In this document: in pieces, positions 1-11,591 of the stretch
How positions within the stretch are numbered: the stretch's first letter is position 1
How the letters are laid out: every line of letters starts with the position of its first letter
Assembly (NCBI GenBank): GCA_947846985.1
Contig: CANTUZ010000014.1
Coordinates: forward strand, 6,264,485 to 6,328,484
DNA length: 64,000 nt
DNA from: Fratercula arctica
Lineage: Eukaryota > Chordata > Aves > Charadriiformes > Alcidae
Reading direction: 5' to 3'
Program-made: the position numbers and the translations under genes
Notes under the pieces: model-generated
Seen by the model: the letters and a program-made list of their open reading frames with translations, nothing else
What the model was told of the DNA's origin: nothing
Databases searched by the model: none

Positions 1-422
1 AACGAACCCGACATGAGGTGGGGGTTCTGCTGGGTGTCTGGGATGGTCCCAGTGCAGGACAGTGAGACTCACAAGGTCTTCATCTCTCTGACAGGCAGCA
101 GCCCCTCCCCAGGAACAGGGCTCCCACACACAGGTGAGTGATTCCCTGCGAGCACTTCCCAGCATCTCCTTCCTCCTGGAAATCCTTATCCACATTGTGA
201 CCCTCCTCTCTTCCAGGGCCAGCCATGCCCCTCTGGATCTGGATCCTGCGCTCTGCCCTCACCCTGCTCCTCCTGTATATCCTGCCCCCATCATCACCCT
301 CATCCTGGAGAGATGCAGCCACTCTGCCCCTGGGGAAGGGCATCCTGGAGATGTCCCTCTCCCCACTGTCATCTGATGCCCCCACTGCCCTGGGCTCCCC
401 GCTGTCCCCATGTCATGAGTGA
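1..422 (+). pseudogene. 3' end of an activating-type Ig receptor, frameshifted
   Basis: Only the last two exons lie in the window. The stalk exon is 95-133 (39 nt, coding GSSPSPGTGLPHT). The membrane exon starts at 217 after TTCCAG. It begins PAMPLWIWILRSALTLLLL, with an arginine inside the hydrophobic stretch, as in receptors that pair with an ITAM adaptor such as FcR-gamma. Compared with the copies at 8,679, 18,844 and 28,227, two extra bases near 272-284 shift the frame. The second half of the membrane segment is therefore lost and the stop moves from about 376 to 422. Upstream exons, if any, are outside the window. I call it a pseudogene, although a product with an altered tail cannot be excluded. 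Confidence 0.6.
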
Positions 423-2442
423 GGTGGGAGTTACACCACCCCCAGGCTCCCACTTGGGGTCTGGTCACTCAGGGTCTCATGCCCAAGGGATGTGCTCCCA
501 TCGCTCTGCTCTCTTTTGCTCAGCCCCTGCTCTCTCCTCTGATGAAGGACCCTGGAATCTCACACCCTTCCAGCTGCGTTTAACAGCCACAGATGCCCCT
601 CCTGCTCACAGACACCAACGTCTCCATTGCCAGGTCCAGCCCTGCAGCACAGAAACACACGGAGGGATGGCTGGATGGCTCCAGCCTCAGAGCTTGATGC
701 TCTCAAGGTCCTGCATCTCTCCAACACCTGGGCTGGTGTCGGTAGCCAAGGCCAGTTTCTGGGTCCCTGGGCATCTCGTTGCAGTGAGCAGGGCAGAGGC
801 ACGTGTGTTGGCAGAGGGCTTGTGGGAGGTGAATTATAAAGGATTTGTTCAGAAGTTGTCACTTGCTGTCACTCCTCTGTCTGGGAGGGTAGTTCTGGAA
901 ATGCTCTGGAGAGCTGCTTTAATCCTGGCTGGTGGGGCCACAAGGCCTGGGAGGGAGCTGCCACCCGCTACGCCCACTCATCCAAGGGATTCCCTCCATC
1001 CTGCCATCACCCCAGCAGTGCTTCCTTGGAAAAGCTCCGAGACGAGGATAGCTAAACCCATCTCCCCATGTTCAGGTCCAAGGGGTAGCTGTGCCCGGAC
1101 CTCTGCACCACTCCCCACATCTTTGGTCAAGAAAACTGGGCTAAAAACGCCATCTGTGAGACAGGAGTGGGGTGTGCAGAAGCTGTAGAGATGGCACTGG
1201 GGTCTTGGCGTCAGCAGCCCCCAATACGCAACCCAAGCTCAACCTTCCCCCTGCAGCACCTCAAGCCTCCCACACCAACAGCTCCCAGCACGGCCTGGAA
1301 GCCAAGTTTCTCTCTGATGTGAAACTCCCTCCGCTGGAGTCTGGGCCCTTGGTGTGCACCAGGGAGCTCGGGGGAGAGGTTGGGGTGCAGGCAGGAGGGG
1401 AGCACCTTGGCTGGGAAGCACAAGGCAGCACGGCTTCACGTCAGGAAAGGAGGAAGGAGGGTGGAGGCAGGGCTGGAGGTGATGCCTCCTGCCTTCATCT
1501 TGGAGGTACAAGTGCGCACTGGGGGGGCTCAGAGGAGCAAAACCTTGCTCCTGGGAAAAGCCCTGTCATTATGTCTAGCCAGACACCACAGCAGCACTGT
1601 TATTCACAGAAAGAGGAAACAGGGGGACGAGAGCAAGGGCAGAGCTCTTCCACAGATCTAAAGCCCCAAAGAAGATCAGTCCCAGCAGAGCTGTCGCATA
1701 CAAGGCTTCAGCAAAGGTCCCGGAGTGCTGGTGGAGGGCAGGGAGGTCTCCAGGCACAACAAATCCTGCTGAGCCATCCCTCGCCAGCAGAGCAGCAAAA
1801 CGGGATGGTACGGCTGAGCGATGCAGCCACCTTCACCTGCATCTCATCCACGCAAGGTCTCCACACTGCCTTGGAGCTTGAGGTGCCGTAATTTGGGTGC
1901 TGTCACTCCAAAGCCTCCTCGCGTGTACTAAAACAGAAAAGCCGCTGCTGCACACACAGAGGAGTGGTGTGGCCAAGCGGTCTGAGGCTGCAGAGCGAGC
2001 AGGAGGCGAATAGCTCGCTGCTGAGAGCGCTGATGAGGGAAAGGGAGGGCTTTTTTTAGAGCAAGGTGACCTGAGGCCCAGCAGCTGCAGCGAGGAGCAG
2101 AGGCTGGGCTGAGCTGAGATGGTGCTGGGCTTGGCTTGAGCTACGGTGCAAGTCTGAGCAAAGTGCACACTTTTCCAACAGCTCTGAGGGTTTTTGGATC
2201 ACACCGTGAGACTGGGCAGAGGCTGGAGTGCTTTAGGGAGTCAGGGGCATCCACCTGCACCAGCAAAACCACCCCAAACAAGCATGGGGTGCTGTCATGA
2301 AGGAGACAAAGGAGATGCAGGATGGAGACTGGTGGCTGGGAAGGTGCTTGCCCAGCAAAGGGCTCAGTAGTGGGGACCTGCGCAGGTGCCTGAGCCTGGT
2401 CACTGCCCCTCTAACCAAACCCCTCTCTGCCCCACGCTGCAG
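423..2442. other. 3' flank of the receptor unit, duplicated, no supported gene
   Basis: This stretch recurs almost unchanged downstream of every copy of the Arg-containing membrane exon: about 8,837-10,585, 19,002-21,067 and 28,385-30,450 on plus, and 24,677-about 22,900 on minus. A 239-codon ORF (1,172-1,891) is open in all five copies, but it has no signal peptide, no matching splice structure and no recognised family, so I treat it as inherited open frame. Around 1,971-1,983 is a short TGGCCAAGCGGT motif like a pol III A box, without a B box. Confidence 0.5.
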
Positions 2443-2481
2443 GCGCCAGCATGACCGCCCAGGACATCTGCAGCTCCCCAG
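2443..2481 (+). pseudogene. Orphan signal mini-exon of the receptor family
   Basis: A 39-nt exon lies between CACGCTGCAG and a GTGATG donor and codes (G)ASMTAQDICSSP, the second exon of the receptor family. No Ig exon follows. About 95 bp downstream the sequence passes into an unrelated repeated segment. It marks a receptor copy that lost its body. Confidence 0.6.
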
Positions 2482-2574
2482 GTGATGGTGAGCAGAAAAA
2501 AGGAGTGGTGCGAGGGCTGGCACTGAGAAAGGAGAGGATTTTTGTGCTCATGAGTGGACTTTCACCAATAGTAG

Positions 2575-3303
2575 GTCTATGTCTTGCACTTGGAATTACA
2601 ATGAATGATATATAAATGCCTATAGAAAACATTACCTGTGTGGTGAATGTGTACGTGAGTACCCAAGTGAAGACACCTCCTTCCCACTTTGTACCGTGTG
2701 ACATGTGTGTACAGAAACTGCGGGATACAACTGCGGGTCTGCTCTGGTATCTCCCCACACCCACGCACAGATGTATAGACGGGTGCACACAGAGACACGG
2801 GCCCTGATGTGCTCACACCTCTACGTCAATAGCTATGTGCAAGGAGGATGGGCTTTTGCTGAAACGAACCATAAACTATGTATTTCTGCCAATGATTGCA
2901 CCTCTGGCTTATACAGTCCCTTACGGAATGGGCTTGAGCTGCCCAAAGACAGCTGTGGACATACCTGGAGATAGAAAGGGGAGCTGTCTCTTCTCTGAGC
3001 TCAGCTGAGACATCTACCAGAGCCTAAGAGCTTCATCTTCACCCTCTCCTACTGCCTCTCCCTTCTCATCTTGACCATGCTTTCCTTCCCAAGCCAAAAT
3101 CCCAGCAAGAAGTCATTTCTTGCCCTCCCCATAACCAAAATGCTCCATACAATGGCAATATTAAAATTCCAGGCAAGGTCATGGGGACACCTGTGCTATG
3201 GGGAGCATGGTCTTGCATCAAAGGAGTCGCCAGCTGGCAGCTAATGGTTTGCATTCACGCTGAGCCTTTAGCTAGAATGAGTTTTGCAGATTTCCACGCT
3301 GGC
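2575..3303 (+). repeat. Unidentified ~730-bp repeated segment, copy 1
   Basis: An AT-richer block begins near GTCTATGTCTTGCACTTGG and ends near TTTCCACGCTGG. It recurs at 21,200-21,928 and 30,583-31,311 (plus) and inverted at about 11,592-12,308. No coding capacity, terminal inverted repeats or poly-A tail are evident. It always moved together with its receptor flank. Confidence 0.6.
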
Positions 3304-3420
3304 TGGGTTTTGATGTCCCCGTGTCAGCCCCATGCACTGGGGCGGGGGGGACACATCTACCGGGAGACAAAGAAGGCAAACAAGAGAAGCTCCTTTCTCT
3401 TTGGGATGCAACTTCATGCC

Positions 3421-3426
3421 TTTATT
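3421..3426 (-). terminator. Poly(A) signal AATAAA for the 7,488-3,544 receptor gene
   Basis: TTTATT on the plus strand reads AATAAA on the minus strand, about 120 bp beyond the proposed stop codon. It is conserved at 31,429-31,434 in the duplicate gene. Confidence 0.5.
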
Positions 3427-3543
3427 TACAGCTCACAGATCTTCCATGTTTTCCCCATTTCTCTCTGCCTCTCTCAGAGAACTTGTGTGGACGCCTCCCC
3501 TGCCTGCACAATGGGATCTCCACCGAGCTGGCACCAGGGTGTT

Positions 3544-6500
3544 TTAGTTGAGCGGGTCTTGGGGTCTTCTGAGGTCTATCCAAGCCAATTTTTCCTCCAG
3601 AAGAGCCAAAGACACAACTGTGTGGGTAACACGAGAATTGCAACCCATGAAGGAGCCATCCTGAGCCCTTCCAGGATTGTCCAGCAAACGTCCAGAGATC
3701 CTCACGGAGGGGAGAGAGAGCCAGCAAGGATCCACATGCACATCATGTCTTGTGTTGGGTAACTCATCAGCTGGCTGCATCAGCTCTCCCTTTCTCATAA
3801 ACTGGCATAGAGTGAAGCTTCGGAGCAGTTTGGTCTGGAGACCTTCAAAACAGAAAACAAAGCAGCCTCACCCTCCTGGTGCCCGTCACGGCCACAGAGC
3901 CCTCAGCCAGCCTGGCACAGTGGAAGGAGGACAACGACAGGCACAGCAGAGCCAAGGGAAAATCCCAGCCTCATGGGGGGTGTCCTCCCCTGAAGACGGG
4001 ACATCTTGGGCCCGAAGAAGAGCTGGTGCAGCCCAAAAGACTCTGCAAGAGCTGAACTTACCTCAGCTCTGTCCGGTTCATCAATGTTGACATCTGCAGG
4101 GGGAAGCTGAGTTAGTGTCCAACCATCAGCAGGATAGTGGAGACGACAGAAAAAAAACAGGTTTGGAAGGGAGGAGCCCCAGGTTTCAATAGCAGATATT
4201 GGGATGGAATGGGGGCTATTTCTTATAAAGATGATTTATTGAGATTGAATTTATTTGGAAGGTGGAGAATTAAGGACATTCAACCTGGCACCAGCTCTGC
4301 ATTGTACGTGAGGACACTGAAGAAGAAGAGTGTGCCCAGTGCCAGGAGGGGGAAGGTGCAAGGGCAATTGTCACTTACAGTAATGCCCGTTGTCAGCAGA
4401 AGAGTCCTCAGCACTACCAGCATCACCGAGGGGTGTGGAGAGAGCAGGGAGAAAAGGCGTTGAGGGTCTGTGGCCCCACAGTCATCCCCCAGCAATGGGG
4501 CCTTTTGGGTCATTCCCATGGGTGGCGCCTTCTTGCACTGGGTCCACGGCTGGAGTCAAGCCCAGGGACAGCCCTGCTCCTCCCTGCCCCCACCCCGGGG
4601 GAAGCCACCCATGGACACAGACCATGCTGCCCCTGGCCAAGGACCAGCCCAGGCCATCTCCATCCCCCGCCAGCCCCACAGCCAGGAGGGATTGCTGCTC
4701 ACCTGTGGCATCTCTCTCTGCAGGCCCCTGCAAGGAAAAGAAAGGGAGAGGTGGGGAGGCCGAGTTACTGCACAGCCCTGGCTCTCCATGCTCTGGGCTG
4801 CACCATGAAGGTGATGGGCTGAACCTCCACACCTCACTCAGGGAGGGACTTTTCCAGACCAGCCTAGGCAACCCTGAGTCCCAGTTCCCAGGCTGGCTTC
4901 TCCCAAGCAAATATTTACCATGACAGGGATACTTTTTTCTTCCCCATCTCAGCACCTTTGCTCCCCACAGCTGATAAAGGGAAGATTCCTTCACCTTCTT
5001 GGGATGTGGGGTAGTGAACTGGCAATGCTGAACCAGCATGGCTCATTTCATCTCCCCTCTGTGTTTCACCCCACTTTTTGCCCTCAGTTCCCCCCAGTCA
5101 CTCACCTTTCTTCACAGCACAGTAGCCGGCTGCAGCCAGGAGGAGGAGGGAGGCGGCCGCCACTCCCAGAACGATGCCTGTGGGGAAGGTCTGGACAAGC
5201 CGAGAATGGGGATCTGGGAGAGACAGAAGGAGTTAGGCAAGCAAGGATGTCATGGGGAGAAGCAGAGAGCAGGAGATGCCCCTAGAGCCAGGCACAACCC
5301 CAACTGATGATCCTCCCCATTTCCTGGTGGCAGCAGCGCAGCATAACTTGGCCCCATGGTGGGGTACACTGGGTGTGCAGGGAGGGAATGACTGGAGAGG
5401 AGCAGGACGCTCTCCTGTGACTGGGAAGAGCTGACCCAGTTGCAAAGGTTGGGCTGAGCACTCCAGCTGCCCAAGGAAACACCAGGGGTACGAGGGGATT
5501 CCCGTCCTCATTTGGAGTCCCTAGGACTGTGGAGTGGAGCCTGCTTGTGCACCAGTGCACGTCTCACCTGTGACAGTCAGGTTCCGAGGTGTGCTGAGGG
5601 CAGAGCTCCTCACCCAGAGGGGCAGTGACTGGGCTCACCACGTGGCCCTGCTCAAATTTCCACTGCTGAATCCTTCCTTGGCAAACTCCTTCCCACCCGT
5701 GAGTCTCCATCTTATACCTCCTTGATGTGCTCTCTAGACACCACTCCAAGTGTTGTCTGTGCTCATTTCTTGTCCCAGGTGGATGCCCCTGGGTCCCTAA
5801 GGCACTCCAGCATCTCCCCATCTCCTCCCTGGGCGATGGGGAGCTGGGGAGGAGAGAAGGGTTTGGAGAAGATGGGACATCATGGGGAGAAGCAGAGAGC
5901 AGGAGATGCCCCTAGAGCCAGGCACAATCCCGACTGATAGTCCTCCCACTGTGCTGGTGCCAGCAGCGCAGCATCCCTGGGCTCGATGCTGGGCGACACT
6001 GGGTGTGTGGGGAGGGAATGACTCACCTGTGGTGGATGGCCCTGCCGGGGAGCTGGACCCGCTGCCTGGCAGGAGAGATGGGGAGGGTGAGAGTCTCCAG
6101 CAATGCCAGGTGCTGCACAGACTAAGCACCTGTGGGGACCCCCTGATCCACCATCTCTCAACCCTCCTGACAAATCCATCAATGCCTTGCTCAGCTGTGG
6201 CTCTGGGTTAGACCTGGCACCACCGCTCTGCCCTTCCCATGATGCTGGGCCAGGAGAAGAGCAGGATGCTTTCCCATGACTGGGAAGACTTGCCCCAGTT
6301 GCAAAGGCTGGGCTGAGCACTCCAGCTGCCCAAGGAAACCCCATAGGGCAGGAGGGGGTTCCCATCCTCAGCTGGCATCAGTAGCACTCTAGTGTGGAGC
6401 CTCCTCATGCACCAGTGCACGTCTCACCTGTGATGGCCAGGTGCCGAGGTGCGCTGAGGGCAGAGCTCCTCACCCAGTTGCTCTCATTCCTGTGCTGGTA

Positions 6501-7488
6501 CCCACACGAGTACATCCCCATGCTGCTCCAGGTGACATTCAGAATCACGGAGTAGCTCAGCTGCCCCCGTTGGGCTTTCAGGCTGTACTTCTCCACGCCA
6601 TCCTTGCAGAAGACGATTCGGGTAGCGGGAGAGTGCCCATCAATGGAGCAGCGAAGCAAAACCTGTTCTCCCTCCTGAGCGTTGGAGTTGTTCAGGAAGA
6701 GTTCAGGAGCTGGGAGGTCACCTGGAGACATGGCACAGGGATGCCGCGGGCCAGTGTTACTGTAGTGGGGCTGCAAAATGCAGGGGAAGAGCGTCCTCTC
6801 CAGGGGTTCAGACATGAGGAATCAACCCCCTCTCCCTTCCCATCTCCACTCCTTCACCACTCCGTTTTGGGGACCCATCCCTGTGCTCACCATCACCTGA
6901 GGAGCTGCAGATGTCCTGAGCGGTCACACTGGCACCTGCAGCGTGGGGCAGAGAGCGGTTTGGTTAGAGGGGCAGTGACAGGACTAACCCATGTGCCCCT
7001 GTCCTGGTCCCCACCGCTGAGTCCTTGCTGGGTGAGCACCCTCCCACCCGTGCAGCTCCACATGGCATCTCCTCAGTCTCCTGGCTTGACATCACCACTA
7101 GAACATTTTGGTTGGGTTTGTTGTAACAGGTAGATGACCCTGCCTCCCTAAAGCTCTCCAGCATCTGCCCACTCTCACGCTGTGATCCACACGCCCTTAG
7201 AGATGTTGGAGAAATATCCCCTTTGCTCAGAGCTGCCCTGTAGCTGGAGGAAGCAATCGTCTTCCTCCCCTCATCCAAGCAGCTCTGCCCCTCATTGCTG
7301 CACGGCTGCTCCGCACACCCTTTCCCCATCCTCCCCGCTGCCCAGGACGTGCCCTCTCCTGCCCCGCTCAGCACCCCTCCCGGCCTCAGCCCCCGGGCAA
7401 AGAAATGCCCCAACTCACCCAGCAGCAGCAGCAGGAGGAAGGCAGGGCCAGAAGGAGACAGCCGGGCACATCCCCCCTGCCCCACCAT
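3544..7488 (-). CDS. Single-Ig receptor with long cytoplasmic tail (inhibitory/adaptor type), copy 1
   Basis: Nine exons fit one continuous frame (693 nt, 230 aa): 7488-7419 signal; 6935-6897 mini-exon; 6721-6428 Ig; 6065-6027 stalk; 5213-5106 membrane; 4727-4703, 4413-4379, 4093-4062 and 3594-3544 tail. The ATG at 7488 has a strong context (AGAAATGG), and the signal core is six leucines. The Ig domain has cysteines in LRCS, FCKD and YSCGY and sequons NNS, NVT and NES. The membrane segment (about residues 160-181) has no charge, unlike the activating copies. The tail contains YYVNI (203-207) and LAWIDL (217-222). The second resembles an ITIM with Trp in place of Tyr. Exons to the membrane are firm; the last three are inferred from splice sites and phase. 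The two-part signal exons and Ig plan match Fc-receptor and leukocyte-receptor-complex families (CHIR, LILR); I cannot assign an orthologue. Confidence 0.75.
5252..5880 (-). repeat. Intragenic duplication with Ig-exon remnant
   Basis: The segment repeats the intron sequence found at 5,882-6,060 but lacks the stalk exon. It includes about 50 nt of the 3' end of an Ig exon (5,617-5,568) that joins directly to intron sequence normally found next to the mini-exon. It is absent from the copy at 33,2xx, so it arose in, or was lost from, one copy after duplication. Confidence 0.65.
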
Positions 7489-7790
7489 TTCTGGGCGCTG
7501 CGGCAACGGCCTCTCCTTGCAGCCTCTGCTTTCCTCTCGGCTGGGGACAGCGGTTCAAGAGCTGCCTGGCCCGTGGCTTGCAGCGCGCCGGGGGCTGCTC
7601 CTGCTGCCTTTGTGTGGCCAGCAGGGCCTTTCCCACAGCGAGAGGCTGTGACGAGGGGGGGCCCTGCCTCAGCCCCCACTGCGCACGCTGCGCCTGCAGA
7701 GTCCCCGCTTTCATTTCCCTGCGCTCAGAGAGAGGAGCACGAGCCGTGTTTGCCTGTCCCTCGGGGGCAGCATCCTCCCTGCAAAGCCCT
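7489..7790 (-). promoter_or_regulatory. Shared 5' flank/promoter region of the receptor genes, copy 1
   Basis: About 300 bp immediately upstream of the signal exon is nearly identical in four places: here, 17,108-17,400, 26,491-26,780 and 34,874-35,160. It is GC-rich and has no TATA box. A minus-strand GAAATGAAAG (about 7,709-7,718) resembles an IRF-type half-site pair. The transcription start cannot be placed. Confidence 0.45.
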
Positions 7791-8556
7791 CCTGCCCCTT
7801 GTCCCCCACCCTGCGTTGCATCCTTGGGGCCAGAGCTACCCCAGCTGCTCATGCTCTGGGCTGTGTCCAGAGCTGGAGGTCACCAGCTCCTCATGGCACC
7901 AACCAACGGCATCACCCTGACTCAGACCCTTCCGTGTCTCCGTGCAGTGACTGGAGGTGTTGTCTCAGGTTTCCCTCACAGACGCCTGCCAGCCCTGACC
8001 ACGGAGCCAACGTGCTCTCCACTGTGAAACACCCAGTGCTTGAATCTGGGCCCTTGGTGTGCACCGGGGAGCTCAGGACTGTCACAGGTGAGACACAGCA
8101 CAGTGGTGTGAGCAGAAGGGACAGGGCACTTGCCACCATGTGGCACTGCTGAGGACCTGTGCTCCGTCCTGGGAAAGGCAGGGCATGGCACTGGTGTCCT
8201 TCCAACTTCTTACTGTGTTGCCTCCACTGATGGATGTCCCTAGAGTCACATCCCCTCCCAGAGGGTCTCCATGGCTCTCCGTCCCACACCTCTGCTGCAG
8301 ACATGGCACTCGGCAGTGCCCAGGATCAGAAAGCCAGGGCCGGGGCTGTAAAGGGGGACTGGCCTGTGCCAGGGATGCTCCCAGGTCTCCTGTGTACCTC
8401 TGCGAGCACACATGAGGGAAACTGGGGAGATTTGAAAGAGCTGGGTGGTTCCCCAGGAGGCCAATGAACCCGACATGAGGTGGGGGTTCTGCTGGGTGTC
8501 TGGGATGGTCCCAGTGCAGGACAGTGAGACTCACAAGGTCTTCATCTCTCTGACAG

Positions 8557-8836
8557 GCAGCAGCCCCTCCCCAGGAACAGGGCTCCCACACACAGGTGAG
8601 TGATTCCCTGCGAGCACTTCCCAGCATCTCCTTCCTCCTGGAAATCCTTATCCACATTGTGACCCTCCTCTCTTCCAGGGCCAGCCATGCCCCTCTGGAT
8701 CTGGATCCTGCGCTCTGCCCTCACCCTGCTCCTCCTGACGTCTGCCCCCATCATCACCCTCATCCTGGAGAGGTGCAGCCACTCTGCCCCTGGGGAAGGG
8801 CATCCTGGAGATGTCCCTCTCCCCACTGTCATCTGA
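8557..8836 (+). pseudogene. Activating-type receptor 3' fragment (stalk and Arg membrane exons), copy B
   Basis: The stalk exon is 8557-8595. The membrane exon is 8679-8836 with TGA at 8834-8836. The membrane sequence is open and carries Arg in WIWILRSALTLLLLTSAPII. The Ig, mini and signal exons are missing: the inverted repeat arm begins only nine bases before the end of the Ig exon, and the upstream DNA is the 5' flank of the opposite-strand gene at 7,488. It is a truncated duplicate unless it is spliced to exons I cannot see. Confidence 0.65.
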
Positions 8837-11211
8837 TGCCCCCACTGCCCTGGGCTCCCCGCTGTCCCCATGTCATGAGTGAGGTGGGAGTTACACCACC
8901 CCCAGGCTCCCACTTGGGGTCTGGTCACTCAGGGTCTCATGCCCAAGGGATGTGCTCCCATCGCTCTGCTCTCTTTTGCTCAGCCCCTGCTCTCTCCTCT
9001 GATGAAGGACCCTGGAATCTCACACCCTTCCAGCTGCGTTTAACAGCCACAGATGCCCCCCCTGCTCACAGACACCAACGTCTCCATTGCCAGGTCCAGC
9101 CCTGCAGCACAGAAACACACGGAGGGATGGCTGGATGGCTCCAGCCTCAGAGCTTGATGCTCTCAAGGTCCTGCATCTCTCCAACACCTGGGCTGGTGTC
9201 GGTAGCCAAGGCCAGTTTCTGGGTCACTGGGCATCTCGTTGCAGTGAGCAGGGCAGAGGCACGTGTGTTGGCAGAGGGCTTGTGGGAGGTGAATTATAAA
9301 GGATTTGTTCAGAAGTTGTCACTTGCTGTCACTCCTCTGTCTGGGAGGGTAGTTCTGGAAATGCTCTGGAGAGCTGCTTTAATCCTGGCTGGTGGGGCCA
9401 CAAGGCCTGGGAGGGAGCTGCCACCCGCTACGCCCACTCATCCAAGGGATTCCCTCCATCCTGCCATCACCCCAGCAGTGGTCACTTGGAAAAGCTCCGA
9501 GACGAGGATAGCTAAACCCATCTCCCCATGTTCAGGTCCAAGGGGTAGCTGTGCCCGGACCTCTGCACCACTCCCCACATCTTTGGTCAAGAAAACTGGG
9601 CTAAAAACGCCATCTGTGAGACAGGAGTGGGGTGTGCAGAAGCTGTAGAGATGGCACTGGGGTCTTGGCGTCAGCAGCCCCCAATATGCAACCCAAGCTC
9701 AACCTTCCCCCTGCAGCACCTCAAGCCTCCCACACCAACAGCTCCCAGCACGGCCTGGAAGCCAAGTTTCTCTCTGATGTGAAACTCCCAGCGCTGGAGT
9801 CTGGGCCCTTGGTGTGCACCAGGGAGCTCGGGGGAGAGGTTGGGGTGCAGGCAGGAGGGGAGCACCTTGGCTGGGAAGCACAAGGCAGCACGGCTTCGTG
9901 TCAGGAAAGGAGGAAGGAGGGTGGAGGCAGGGCTGGAGGTGATGCCTCCTGCCTTCATCTTGGAGGTACAAGTGCGCACTGGGGGGGCTCAGAGGAGCAA
10001 AACCTTGCTCCTGGGAAAAGCCCTGTCATTATGTCTAGCCAGACACCACAGCAGCACTGTTATTCACAGAAAGAGGAAACAGGGGGACGAGAGCAAGGGC
10101 AGAGCTCTTCCACAGATCTAAAGCCCCAAAGAAGATCAGTCCCAGCAGAGCTGTCGCATACAAGGCTTCAGCAAAGGTCCCGGGGTGCTGGTGGAGGGCA
10201 GGGAGGTCTCCAGGCACAACAAATCCTGCTGAGCCATCCCTCGCCAGCAGAGCAGCAAAACGGGATGGTACGGCTGAGCGATGCAGCCACCTTCACCTGC
10301 ATCTCATCCACGCAAGGTCTCCACACTGCCTTGGAGCTTGAGGTGCCGTAATTTGGGTGCTGTCACTCCAAAGCCTCCTCGCGTGTACTAAAACAGAAAA
10401 GGCGCTGCTGCGCACACAGAGGAGTGGTGTGGCCAAGCGGTCTGAGGCTGCAGAGCGAGCAGGAGGCGAATAGCTCGCTGCTGAGAGCGCTGATGAGGGA
10501 AAGGGAGGGCTTTTTTTAGAGCAAGGTGACCTGAGGCCCAGCAGCTGCAGCGAGGAGCAGAGGCTGGGCTGAGCTGAGATGGTGCTGAGCCCGGCTGAGC
10601 CCGTCCTCCACGGTGGGATTCACTGTCCTCTACGAGGAAGTCCTGAGAGCCTGGGATGCTGAAGATCCCTCGAAAAGTCATGAGCATCCTCCTGCACTCC
10701 TGGCATTTTCTGCCTGGCATTTCCTTCAAGACCCATCTCAATTGGAAGACGCCTCCCAAATTTCCATCTCTCTTCTCCTAGGAAGACACACATCACCATG
10801 TGCAATGCACAGCTAAAAGCCTGTTCCATCGCATTTCCTGGTGGCAGCTGTTCATCTCCATGGGCCAAGGCAGTCAGTCCTGGTGGCAAAATCCCTCCCT
10901 CCTCCGTGCAGATACACACTTGGCCACCATAGTCCGACTCCACCAACGTGGATGGGCCAGCACACCTGCTCTCCAACGGCTCCACCTGCAAAAACCCCTC
11001 TTGGAGATGCTGTTGCTCTGCCACCCTCCTAGTTCCCAGGCCCTTCACTTGCACACAGGCCTAGGGCGGTGTCCAGGAGACCGAGGAGATGCAGGATGAA
11101 GCCCCACAGGTGGGAAGACGCTCACGCAGCAAAGACTCAGCAGTGGGGACCTGGCGGGGGCATCTGGATGAGACGGCTCGCACCCTCTAACCAAAACCCT
11201 CTCTTCCCAGC

Positions 11212-11590
11212 ACTGCGGGTTCCACTGTTACGAGCCAGGACAACTGAAGCTCCCCAGGTGACATGAGCACAGGGATGTCCGTGCACAGAAAAGGGAGATG
11301 TGTGGGGTGGAGATGAGAAAGGACAGGGGCTGTTTTCCCTGGCTACAAACCGTTGGAGGAGAGACTCTTCCCTCTCTGAGACAGGACATTTGCAGCCACA
11401 CAACCCCTAAGGCTGGCCCGTACATCCCGGCGTCACTGCCTGCCTTCCTGGTGGCCCTTCCTTCCAGGCTGACTGAAATTCTGCTCCTCCTGGCAACACC
11501 CTTCTGGCACGGCGACCCCTGCTGACGGGGTCCCCTGCTATCCCAATTGTCTTCTGCAAGGACGGGGTGGAGGAGTACAGCTGAAGCCAG
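11212..11590 (+). pseudogene. Decayed receptor fragment in left arm (mini-exon and partial Ig)
   Basis: A mini-exon-like piece (11,212-11,250) has lost the acceptor AG (GCGG in place of GCAG). About 200 bp on, 11,450-11,585 matches the middle of the Ig exon, including VFCKDGVEEYS, then runs into TGA at the next codon. The inverted counterpart is at 21,930-22,310. It is older than the intact genes, judging by the number of differences. Confidence 0.6.
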
Positions 11591-11591
11591 C

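Noticed and set aside
1971..1999. tRNA-like A-box motif TGGCCAAGCGGT
   Set aside because: No B box or cloverleaf can be drawn, and the copies vary at the motif (36,421 region), so neither a tRNA nor a SINE is supported.
7405..7920. ORFs on the plus strand over the signal exon and promoter (also 16,808, 26,191 and 34,790)
   Set aside because: Gln/Ala/Pro frames antisense to the poly-Leu signal exon; a GC-rich shadow.
8596..9648. 350-codon ORF repeated after each activating membrane exon (also 18,761, 28,144 and, on minus, 24,918)
   Set aside because: It begins in the stalk intron and reads the membrane exon in another frame; it is conserved only because the duplications are recent.
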